DNA from: Ghiorsea sp.
GTDB taxonomy: Bacteria > Pseudomonadota > Zetaproteobacteria > Mariprofundales > Mariprofundaceae
Length of the DNA stretch: 6,229 nucleotides
Reading direction: 5' to 3'
Assembly (NCBI GenBank): GCA_027019685.1
Contig: JALUWH010000292.1
Location: 1-6,229, forward strand
Positions 1 to 6,161 of the stretch are shown here, in pieces. Made by a program: the position numbers and the translations under genes. How positions within the stretch are numbered: position 1 is the first letter of the stretch; every line of letters begins with the position of its first letter. The notes below the pieces were generated by a model, which saw only the letters and a program-made list of their open reading frames with translations, did not search any database and had not been told where the DNA came from.

Positions 1-39
1 ATGAGTGTTAGTAACGCCTTAGCTGAGGGGTGCAAATGA
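1..39 (+). other. Possible 3' end of an upstream reading frame
   Basis: Frame 1 is open from the window edge to a TGA at 37-39, which overlaps the pilM start codon as ATGA. The other two forward frames carry stops within the first ten bases. This could be the last 12 codons of a gene that ends in an ATGA overlap with pilM, as pilM/pilN and pilN/pilO do. It could equally be chance, because the stretch is too short to judge. It starts with ATG at base 1, but there is no upstream sequence in which to look for a ribosome site. Confidence 0.2.
25..30 (+). promoter_or_regulatory. Ribosome binding site of pilM
   Basis: GAGGGG lies five bases before the ATG at 36. It supports that ATG over an in-frame GTG at 30, which would overlap this site and add only two residues. 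Confidence 0.75.
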
Positions 40-1133
40 AGCTTTTTTCGCGTAAAAAAGAGCCTGTAATGGGTATTGATATTAGTGCGTCAGCCATTAA
101 GTTGATTGAATTGACGCATAGTAAAAAAGGCTATGAGCTTAAAGCAATAGCCAATGTGCCATTGCCCCGTGATGCTATTGTAGAAAACACGGTGATTGAT
201 TCGATTGCTGTATCTCAAGCTTTATTGGATGCCCTAGAGCAGGCACAAACAAGCACTAGAAATGTTGCCCTAGCTGTGTCAGGCAATGCTGTGATTATTA
301 AAGTTATTCAAGTGCCAACGGCAACAGAATTTGAGCTAGAATCCCAAATTGAGTTTGAAGCAGATCAGCACGTACCCTTTGATATTGAAGATGTATATCT
401 GGACTTCCAAATTTTAGGTGAAACAGAAGAAGATCCAGAGCATATGGATGTTGTGCTGGTGGCTTGCAAACGTGAAATTATTGATGATTATCAGCTGGTG
501 CTTAGTGAGGCTGGTTTACATACGACTTGTGTGGACTGTTCGGTGTTTGCGCTTGAAAATGCGGTGGAAGAAACAGGTGTGTACACGCAAGACACTACAG
601 CAGTTGATGCAGCAGAGGCCATGGGTACAGAAGCAGATGAATCTGCAGCTTATGCATTGATTAATATTGGTGCTAATATCATTAATATTAATATTATGCG
701 TGATGGACAGATGGCGTTTGTTCGTGATCAGTTTTATGGCGGGCAAAACTTAACCGAAGCTATTCAAAAAGCACATGCTATCAGTTTTAGTGCTGCTGAA
801 AAAATGAAAAAAGAAAACTTTTCTGATATTGACCCTAATGTTATTGAAGAGTTTTTTAGTAACTTAAGCTCTGAAATTGGGCGTTCTCTTGATTTTTATG
901 GTGCGAATAATGCTGAATACCCAGTGCAAAAGCTGATGCTTAGCGGAGGTTGCGCTTTGATTCCAGATGTTGATATTGAGTTAGATCAAAGGCTGGGTAT
1001 TGAGGCAAAGGTTTTAAATCCTTTTGATAATATCACTGTATCACCAAAAAAATTCGATGCCGAAGAAATCAAAGCAATGGGGGCTATGCTTATGGTGCCC
1101 GTGGGCTTGGCGATGCGAGGTTTTGATTCATGA
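36..1133 (+). CDS. pilM: Type IV pilus assembly protein PilM, actin-like ATPase
   Basis: PilM is a cytoplasmic, actin-like (FtsA-fold) protein that forms a ring under the inner membrane. It binds the N-terminal tail of PilN and links the PilN/PilO alignment complex to the pilus motors. The 365-residue product begins with a basic stretch followed by the nucleotide-binding motif GIDISASAIKLIEL (residues 13-26). A second phosphate motif, ALINIGANIININIMRDG, lies at 207-224, and the C-terminal adenosine motif LMLSGGCALIP at 300-310. The conserved FEADQHVPF segment at 107-115 is also typical. The length is slightly above the usual roughly 355 residues, because an acidic, alanine-rich stretch (about 184-205) precedes the second phosphate motif. 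The ATG at 36 is chosen for its ribosome site. The stop overlaps pilN by four bases, so the two are probably translationally coupled. Identity is very secure. Confidence 0.96.
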   Translation: MKLFSRKKEPVMGIDISASAIKLIELTHSKKGYELKAIANVPLPRDAIVENTVIDSIAVSQALLDALEQAQTSTRNVALAVSGNAVIIKVIQVPTATEFELESQIEFEADQHVPFDIEDVYLDFQILGETEEDPEHMDVVLVACKREIIDDYQLVLSEAGLHTTCVDCSVFALENAVEETGVYTQDTTAVDAAEAMGTEADESAAYALINIGANIININIMRDGQMAFVRDQFYGGQNLTEAIQKAHAISFSAAEKMKKENFSDIDPNVIEEFFSNLSSEIGRSLDFYGANNAEYPVQKLMLSGGCALIPDVDIELDQRLGIEAKVLNPFDNITVSPKKFDAEEIKAMGAMLMVPVGLAMRGFDS

Positions 1134-1714
1134 TTCGCATAAATCTTATACCGCATAGGGCAGAGTTTCGTAAGAAACAAATTATTGAGTACATTACTGC
1201 CTTTGTATCATCCATATTACTTGTTGTTGGTATCATTATAGTGATAGATGTTTGGTCAACACAAGAACTGACAGACTTACAAGCTAAGCAAGCGTTGTTA
1301 AAAACTCAAAATGCACAACTTTCAAAAAAAATTGGTGAACTGCGTAACTTGGACAGCTTAAGAAAAGATGTGGAAGGCAAACTGCAAATTGTTGATGAAT
1401 TACAGGCAGGTCGTTTTCGTTCATTAAATACCTTGGTGGCGATTGCTAAAGCAATTCCACAAAATATTTGGTTGGTTTCACTAAAAGATAATTCAAGTAA
1501 CTTGTCGCTCACAGGGTTGGGTGAAAGCAGTAAGGCTGTGGCAAACTTTATGAGGGCGTTACAAACATCTATTTATTTTGATGGTGTTAGTTTAACTGTG
1601 GATAAAGAAGCAGAAGCTGAGGGTGTTAAGGTTCGTCAGTTTACTCTTACTTTCCATCGTTTGACACTTGCTGAGCAAGAAGCGATAGCTAAGGCAAAAG
1701 GGGAGGAAAAATGA
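1130..1714 (+). CDS. pilN: Type IV pilus inner-membrane alignment protein PilN
   Basis: PilN is a bitopic inner-membrane protein. Its short cytoplasmic tail docks into PilM and its periplasmic part pairs with PilO. The 194-residue product opens with MIRINLIPHR, which is the conserved PilM-binding tail (INLLP in most homologues). One membrane helix follows at about 22-41, then a charged, coiled-coil-prone region at about 44-92, then a small alpha/beta domain at about 95-176 (ferredoxin-like in known PilN structures). The length is normal for the family. The start is fixed by the ATGA overlap with pilM and by a GAGG nine bases upstream. The gene overlaps pilO by another ATGA, which suggests the three proteins are made in step. 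I see nothing abnormal apart from an acidic, alanine-rich C-terminal tail after about 180. Confidence 0.95.
   Translation: MIRINLIPHRAEFRKKQIIEYITAFVSSILLVVGIIIVIDVWSTQELTDLQAKQALLKTQNAQLSKKIGELRNLDSLRKDVEGKLQIVDELQAGRFRSLNTLVAIAKAIPQNIWLVSLKDNSSNLSLTGLGESSKAVANFMRALQTSIYFDGVSLTVDKEAEAEGVKVRQFTLTFHRLTLAEQEAIAKAKGEEK
1699..1706 (+). promoter_or_regulatory. Strong ribosome binding site of pilO
   Basis: AGGGGAGG stands four bases before the pilO ATG, inside the last codons of pilN. It fixes the pilO start at 1711 and suggests pilO can recruit ribosomes itself as well as being coupled to pilN. Confidence 0.75.
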
Positions 1715-2313
1715 ACCTTGATGCTTTGAATTTAGATGCTTTACGACCATTAATCCCTTTACCTACAGTAACAAAGCTTGCAGGTCTGGCTGTGGTGCTC
1801 GTGTTGATTGCTGTGGGGTATTACACTGCTGTATGGACACCACTACAGGAAGCCATTTCGAATGAGAAAATTCAAGTAGAGCACCAGCGTGTTTTACTGC
1901 GTAAGAACCAACGTTTGGCCAGTAATATTCCAAAAAAGAAAGAAGAGTACAAACAGTTGCAAAAACAATTGAAAGTGGCTTTGAATATGTTACCGAAGAA
2001 GTCACAGATTCCTGACTTATTAGAAAGTGTGACTTGGGCAGGTAAAGATTCAGGCTTGAATTTTACAACATTTAAGCCATCTAAAGAAACAGTGAAAAGT
2101 ATTTATGCTGAAGTGCCCGTATCGTTGGATGTAACAGGTTCGTTCAGACAGCTGTTAACCTTTTTGAAGCGCGTGGGTGAAATGCCTAGGATTGTGGATG
2201 TGAAGAATCTATCATTGGCTGTGGATAGTGCGAATAAGGGTGTTTTAAAGATTAAGGGGCAAGCGGTAACTTATCGATTTGTTCAAACACAAAAGAAAAA
2301 GCGCGGTAAGTAG
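1711..2313 (+). CDS. pilO: Type IV pilus inner-membrane alignment protein PilO
   Basis: PilO is the bitopic inner-membrane partner of PilN; the two form a periplasmic dimer that normally binds PilP. The 200-residue product has a short cytoplasmic N-terminus, one membrane helix at about 22-40, a basic coiled-coil region at about 44-92, and a C-terminal ferredoxin-like domain from about 98 to 190. The family signature LPKKSQIPDLLESV (94-107) followed by SGLNFTTFKP (114-123) is clear. The length matches typical PilO of about 205 residues. Two oddities: residues 2-6 and 7-11 are a perfect tandem NLDAL, and the protein ends in a basic tail, QKKKRGK, beyond the usual closing beta strand (TYRF). The next gene is pilQ rather than the expected pilP. 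Confidence 0.93.
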   Translation: MNLDALNLDALRPLIPLPTVTKLAGLAVVLVLIAVGYYTAVWTPLQEAISNEKIQVEHQRVLLRKNQRLASNIPKKKEEYKQLQKQLKVALNMLPKKSQIPDLLESVTWAGKDSGLNFTTFKPSKETVKSIYAEVPVSLDVTGSFRQLLTFLKRVGEMPRIVDVKNLSLAVDSANKGVLKIKGQAVTYRFVQTQKKKRGK

Positions 2314-2368
2314 TATGCTATTAGCGTTGGGCGCAAAAAAAGTTATCAGGTTTGGTGAGGAGAGTGAG
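2314..2368 (+). other. Short pilO-pilQ spacer where pilP is expected
   Basis: In most type IV pilus clusters a gene of roughly 170-180 codons for the lipoprotein PilP sits here. This spacer is only 55 bases and contains no lipobox, no stable hairpin and no recognisable pilP remnant. Its frame is open and continuous with pilQ, with an ATG at 2315 just after the pilO stop, but that ATG has no ribosome site and would put a non-signal-like sequence ahead of the secretin signal peptide. Confidence 0.7.
2357..2362 (+). promoter_or_regulatory. Ribosome binding site that decides the pilQ start
   Basis: GAGGAG lies six bases before the ATG at 2369. That ATG is followed at once by a lysine-rich n-region and a signal peptide, so it is preferred over the upstream in-frame ATGs at 2279 (inside pilO) and 2315. 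Confidence 0.8.
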
Positions 2369-4816
2369 ATGAAAAAGAATAATGGTTCTTATGCCTTGTG
2401 TGGCTGGTTGAAGGCCTGTTTTTTGGTTTCTATGCTGATGGTTACATCAGTTTCTTGGGCAGGAACCATAAACAATGTATCTCTGCTTGATTCAAAAGAT
2501 GGTGATATGCTGGTTGTTGAGTCCGATGAACCATTAGAATATCAAATTTTTGATTTGAATGAGCCTTCAAGGTTGGTGATAACATTTCCCAATGCAAACA
2601 TTGATGATGCAGTTGTTGCTATTAAAGGTGCAGGGGTGGGTGTTACAAATGTATTTCCCAAGAAGAATGAACTTGGTGTTCGCATAGAGGTTGCTTTGAG
2701 TGAGCCATTGACTTATGAGGTAGATGAGCAGTCAGGATCGTTAGTGATTCGTTTTCAGGCAGTGAGTGCAAAACAAGCTGTAGGTAATAAGGCTGTTGTT
2801 AAAAAACTTCAGGTTAAAGATAAAGGTGATATGACGGAAGTTGTATTGAAAGGTGTCAATTTAGATGCAAGCCATAACTCATTCTTAACCAATAAAAACA
2901 GAACCCTAGTTGTTGATTTTTGGGGTGGTAAATCGAAGTTAAATAAGGAACGGTATCAATTCTCAAGTCAGCGTGTTAAAGGTATTACGGTGGGTGAGGC
3001 AGAAGATAGGTTGCGCCTAGTCGTTGACCTAAATCAAGTTGGACAAATGGAGCAGCAAATTGAAGCTTCTTCAGACCAGTTTATTATTCGTTTTGGGCAA
3101 GTTGAACATGTTGAAACAGGTTCAGCAAAAGTAGAAAGTGTAGATTTTCAACCCAATGGTCGTTTGGCTAGGGTCATGATTCGTACGGATGTAACCAATC
3201 CAGTCGTATCGGTGAGTGAGGATAAAGGGAAAACAATCATTGATATTAAAGATGCATCCATAAAGCAGGGGCAGGAACGTACGCAAGATTTGCGTGCATT
3301 TGCAGGTCCACTTTCGCAAATTGATACTTACCGCAAAGGAAAAAATGTGCGTATTGTGGTGCGTACACGAGAAACTGTGGAAACTACAAGTTTTCAGCAA
3401 GGAAATGTGTTTACATTAAACTTTGTGCCAGAAACGATAGCGGTTGCTACACGTGGTAAAGGCAAGGGTGACTCTGAGTTTACTTACAAAGGTGAGAAAG
3501 TAACTTTTGACTTCAAAGATATTGATATTCGAAATGCATTGAAATTGATTGCTGAAATGAGTGACTTAAACATTATTATGTCGGATGATGTAACAGGTAC
3601 ACTTACCATGCGATTGGTTGATGTACCTTGGGATCAGGCTCTTGAGCTTATTTTGTCAGCTCGTGGGCTTGGCAAAGAGCAATCTGGTAATGTGTTGAGG
3701 GTTGCACCTGTTGAAGTGTTGCGCTCGGAATATGAATCTAAGATTGAAGCAAGAAAGGGTTCATTGCAGCTTGAACCACTTATCACTGAGTTTATTACAC
3801 TAAGCTACACGAAAGTAGCTGATGTAAAAAATATGCTGAAAGAATCTTCAAAAAACACAAAGAAAACAAACACAACGTCTAAAAATGTAATGCCTGAGTC
3901 TGATAATTCAGGTTTAATGTCTAGCCGTGGTAGTATTTTGGTTGATGAACGTACGAATACCTTAATTATTAAAGATACTCAGTCAGCAATCAATAATGTT
4001 AAACGCTTAATTGCTGCAATTGATAAGCCAATTCAACAAGTCTTGATTGAAGCGAGAATTGTTGAAGCATCGGATAAATTCACACATAGTATTGGTGTAC
4101 GCTGGGGTGGTAGTGTAAATCGAAGTACAAACAATAATTTCCCTGGCTCTGTTGCTGTAGGTGCTACTGGTACGACAGCTGCAAATTCGGATGCTATTCT
4201 TGCAGGCGGACAAACTGCGGCAACGGGTCGTGGATTTTTGGTTGATTTACCAGCATCGGTTAGTGGTGGTGCAATTGGTTTAAGTTTGGGTTCATTCAGT
4301 AATGCAATCAATTTGGATTTGGAGCTTTCCGCAGCACAAGCTGATGGTGACGCAAAAATTGTGTCGAATCCACGCATTGTAACCAGCAACTTAAAATCAG
4401 CGACAGTAACCCAAGGATCTTTAGTGCCGATTGTTACGCCAGGCTCTGCGAATAACCCAGCAACAACCACGCTGACCAAAGCAGCATTAACTTTAGATGT
4501 AACCCCGCAAATTACAGCAGATGGTGGTGTGATATTAGATATTGTTGTTACCAAGGATTCACCGATTGTGTTTAATGGTGCAACGGGTATTGATTCCAAA
4601 GCGGTGACAACCAATGTGTATGTTAAAGATGGTGAAACCATTGTGATTGGTGGTGTTTATACACGTGATAAATCATTTAATAGCACGGCTGTACCTTATT
4701 TGTCTGAGATTCCAGTGTTAGGTTGGTTGTTCAAAAATGAAACAACGCGTGATGATAAAACAGAACTGTTAATCTTTATTACGCCAAAAGTAATGCAAGG
4801 TGCAGCAGGAAGTTAA
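2369..4816 (+). CDS. pilQ: Type IV pilus outer-membrane secretin PilQ
   Basis: PilQ forms the multimeric outer-membrane channel through which the pilus is extended and retracted. The 815-residue precursor has a signal peptide (MKK start, hydrophobic core about 16-28, likely cleavage after SVSWA at 31). Three AMIN-like, peptidoglycan-binding beta domains follow at about 33-130, 143-242 and 253-353. Next come an STN/N0 domain at about 378-448 (FDFKDIDIRNALKLIAEMS) and an N1 domain at about 470-556, which holds a lysine/threonine/serine-rich loop at 492-515. The secretin pore runs from about 557 to 806, with the motif VSNPRIVTSN (665-674) and the family signature VPYLSEIPVLGWLF (775-788) then ELLIFITPKV (799-808). 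It is longer than the roughly 710-770 residues of well-known gamma and beta PilQ, mostly because of the extra first AMIN domain. The start rests on the ribosome site and signal peptide. Confidence 0.96.
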   Translation: MKKNNGSYALCGWLKACFLVSMLMVTSVSWAGTINNVSLLDSKDGDMLVVESDEPLEYQIFDLNEPSRLVITFPNANIDDAVVAIKGAGVGVTNVFPKKNELGVRIEVALSEPLTYEVDEQSGSLVIRFQAVSAKQAVGNKAVVKKLQVKDKGDMTEVVLKGVNLDASHNSFLTNKNRTLVVDFWGGKSKLNKERYQFSSQRVKGITVGEAEDRLRLVVDLNQVGQMEQQIEASSDQFIIRFGQVEHVETGSAKVESVDFQPNGRLARVMIRTDVTNPVVSVSEDKGKTIIDIKDASIKQGQERTQDLRAFAGPLSQIDTYRKGKNVRIVVRTRETVETTSFQQGNVFTLNFVPETIAVATRGKGKGDSEFTYKGEKVTFDFKDIDIRNALKLIAEMSDLNIIMSDDVTGTLTMRLVDVPWDQALELILSARGLGKEQSGNVLRVAPVEVLRSEYESKIEARKGSLQLEPLITEFITLSYTKVADVKNMLKESSKNTKKTNTTSKNVMPESDNSGLMSSRGSILVDERTNTLIIKDTQSAINNVKRLIAAIDKPIQQVLIEARIVEASDKFTHSIGVRWGGSVNRSTNNNFPGSVAVGATGTTAANSDAILAGGQTAATGRGFLVDLPASVSGGAIGLSLGSFSNAINLDLELSAAQADGDAKIVSNPRIVTSNLKSATVTQGSLVPIVTPGSANNPATTTLTKAALTLDVTPQITADGGVILDIVVTKDSPIVFNGATGIDSKAVTTNVYVKDGETIVIGGVYTRDKSFNSTAVPYLSEIPVLGWLFKNETTRDDKTELLIFITPKVMQGAAGS

Positions 4817-4829
4817 GTTGGGCTTAAGT

Positions 4830-4834
4830 GAGGG
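4830..4834 (+). promoter_or_regulatory. Ribosome binding site of the lipoprotein gene
   Basis: GAGGG stands five bases before the ATG at 4840. This favours that start over an in-frame GTG at 4828, which overlaps the site and would add acidic residues ahead of the signal peptide. Confidence 0.7.
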
Positions 4835-4839
4835 ATGCG

Positions 4840-5652
4840 ATGAAAATAATAAATAGCAAGATAAGTGCGATGCTACTGGTTGCTGCTGCTTTGTTATCAG
4901 GCTGCGGCACAGCAGATAATGGTGCAACTACAGCAACTACAAGTAATACGGCACCTAGTGTGACAGCAATTGCATCAGGTACAGCGGGATCCATAGCACT
5001 GGGTATAGGTACTAAAATTAATGTGGTTAGCCCAACGCAATATAGTTTGCCTATGTCCGTGCAGGTGGTTGATAGTAATGGAACCGCAGTATCAGGTGCG
5101 GTGGTAACATTAACAACATGGCCAAAGTACTACAGATTTGGTAAGTGGTTTGCTAAAGACCCTGCAACAGCACCGAATGCAGATTGCTCGCCGTACTATT
5201 TTTTGGTCGCTGGGTCATCACTCGTGCCTAACGAAGATATTAATAAAAACTTGGTATTAGATGCTGGGGAAAACATAGCACAAACAGCAACATCAATCGC
5301 ATCTATTGATGTATATGGTAATGTTACTCTAGGTCCTGCTTTTGCAACACCTGCAAATGATGGTATTTTAACACCTTACAGTGCGTCAGCAGGTACATTT
5401 GTGCAAGACGCAACATTACAGCCAATTACGTCAGTTACTACAGATGCTTCAGGAACGGCTAACTTTAGCTTGTTATACCTTAAAGCTTATGCACCCTGGA
5501 TTGTTGCAGAATTAAAAGCGACCACACCAGTGATAGGTACACAAACAACAGCGGTGCTGGAAACAAATTTAATATATGAAATTACAGAGGGCAGTTCTTG
5601 TGCCTTAAGGAATAGTCTTGGTGGTTCACCGTTCAATGACCCTAGTTGGTAA
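4840..5652 (+). CDS. Outer-membrane-type lipoprotein, Ig-like fold with EF-hand-like loop
   Basis: I do not recognise a named gene. The 270-residue product has a lipoprotein signal peptide ending in the lipobox LLSGC, with Cys22 as the lipid site. Glycine follows it rather than aspartate, so sorting to the outer membrane is likely. A Thr/Ala/Ser-rich linker (23-60) leads to a bacterial Ig-like (Big_1-like) pattern: SVQVVDSNGTAVSGAVVTL at 73-91, and TTDASGTANFSLLY at 200-213 followed by more strands. Between the two halves sits a long insert with an aromatic, basic patch (TWPKYYRFGKWF, 93-104), Cys116 and an EF-hand-like loop at 133-144. Cys116 and Cys254 are the only other cysteines and could form a disulfide. 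It lies 23 bases after pilQ and 3 before aroK, so it is probably made with the secretin. A role in the pilus machine or cell surface is inferred from position only. It is not PilP-like in sequence. Confidence 0.85.
   Translation: MKIINSKISAMLLVAAALLSGCGTADNGATTATTSNTAPSVTAIASGTAGSIALGIGTKINVVSPTQYSLPMSVQVVDSNGTAVSGAVVTLTTWPKYYRFGKWFAKDPATAPNADCSPYYFLVAGSSLVPNEDINKNLVLDAGENIAQTATSIASIDVYGNVTLGPAFATPANDGILTPYSASAGTFVQDATLQPITSVTTDASGTANFSLLYLKAYAPWIVAELKATTPVIGTQTTAVLETNLIYEITEGSSCALRNSLGGSPFNDPSW
5236..5271 (+). other. EF-hand/dockerin-like calcium loop in the lipoprotein
   Basis: These 36 bases encode the 12-residue loop DINKNLVLDAGE. It has Asp at position 1, Asn at 3 and 5, a hydrophobic residue at 8, Asp at 9 and Glu at 12, as in canonical EF-hand calcium loops. 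Position 6, usually Gly, is Leu. There is only one loop and no clear flanking EF helices, so it resembles the isolated calcium loops of secreted bacterial proteins. Confidence 0.6.
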
Positions 5653-5655
5653 CGC

Positions 5656-6156
5656 ATGGTCTTAGTTGGGCTGATGGGCTCAGGCAAATCGATTCTCGGG
5701 AAGCAGCTTGCTTCCCGTTTGTCGTTGGAACTTGTGGATTTGGATGATTTGATTGTTAGCCAAGCAGGCAAAACGATTCCTGAAATATTTAAAGATGAAG
5801 GCGAAGAAGCTTTTAGGGCTTTGGAAAGCAAGTTGTTGGCAGAAGTTTTGGCACAGGATGATGAAAAAATCACTGCCACAGGTGGTGGAGCTATATTATC
5901 AGCAGAAAATAGGGCGATGATGAAACAAAGTGGGCGAGTAATTTGGTTGGATGCTAGCCCCACTGTATTGGCAGATCGCATTGCTGGTGATACAAACCGA
6001 CCATTGCTTGATGATGTTGACCCTCTTTTTAAAATGATTTCTTTGGCGATGCAACGCAACCCCTTATATGCTGAGGTAGCGGATTTACGTGTGGATACAG
6101 AAAAGCTGTCGGATGAAGAAGCAGTAGCGAAAATTATAAATTTTCTGTCAGACTAG
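5656..6156 (+). CDS. aroK: Shikimate kinase I
   Basis: This enzyme phosphorylates shikimate with ATP to give shikimate 3-phosphate, the fifth step of the chorismate pathway, in the cytoplasm. The 166-residue product shows the P-loop GLMGSGKS (5-12), the shikimate-binding Asp pair in LVDLDDLI (26-33), Arg54 in the FRALE motif, the glycine triplet TGGGA (75-79), the lid arginine in RPLL (115-118), and RNPLYAEVADL (134-144) near the adenine and shikimate sites. All the expected catalytic positions are present. The residue after GKS is Ile, where Thr is usual. The N-terminus starts directly on the first beta strand and is a few residues shorter than in E. coli AroK. No earlier start is possible, because the lipoprotein stop codon lies two codons upstream in the same frame. 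No good ribosome site is seen, so translation probably depends on coupling to the preceding gene. Confidence 0.95.
   Translation: MVLVGLMGSGKSILGKQLASRLSLELVDLDDLIVSQAGKTIPEIFKDEGEEAFRALESKLLAEVLAQDDEKITATGGGAILSAENRAMMKQSGRVIWLDASPTVLADRIAGDTNRPLLDDVDPLFKMISLAMQRNPLYAEVADLRVDTEKLSDEEAVAKIINFLSD
5697..5717 (+). other. Perfect 9-bp hairpin inside the start of aroK
   Basis: CGGGAAGCA at 5697-5705 is followed by a three-base loop (GCT) and its exact reverse complement TGCTTCCCG at 5709-5717. A weak, interrupted T-rich stretch (TTTGTCGTT) comes next. The stem has six G:C pairs. It lies about 40 bases into aroK and encodes residues 14-21, right after the P-loop. It could act as a weak attenuator, pause site or mRNA stability element between pil and aro genes. 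No such activity is proven, and the T tract is too broken to call it a terminator. Confidence 0.45.
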
Positions 6157-6161
6157 GGCGC

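Noticed and set aside
661..698. AT-rich repeated TTAATATT-like segment in pilM
   Set aside because: It encodes the conserved ININI-type phosphate motif of PilM, and isoleucine/asparagine codons explain the repetition.
2315..2368. Alternative pilQ start at the ATG just after pilO
   Set aside because: There is no ribosome site before it, and it would place 18 extra residues, including charged ones, ahead of a well-formed signal peptide.
4033..4641. Long open frame on the minus strand inside pilQ (about 200 codons)
   Set aside because: It lies wholly opposite the secretin pore region, whose protein is clearly recognisable. The antisense product has no familiar motif, so it is a shadow of pilQ codon use.
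4813..4827. TTAAG...CTTAA inverted repeat after pilQ as a possible terminator
   Set aside because: The stem is only five bp and mostly A:T, and no T run follows. The next gene is close by with its own ribosome site, so a terminator is unlikely.
5560..5580. TAATAT-like box as an internal promoter for aroK
   Set aside because: No matching -35 element is seen at the right distance, and AT-rich coding sequence gives such boxes by chance.
4840..5652. The lipoprotein as a displaced PilP
   Set aside because: It is much longer than PilP, and I see no PilP-like C-terminal beta domain. The Ig-like pattern and calcium loop point to a different family. A functional substitution remains only a hypothesis.
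5487..6059. Open frame of about 190 codons on the minus strand across the lipoprotein end and aroK
   Set aside because: It is antisense to well-supported aroK motifs and has no recognisable domain or convincing start site.
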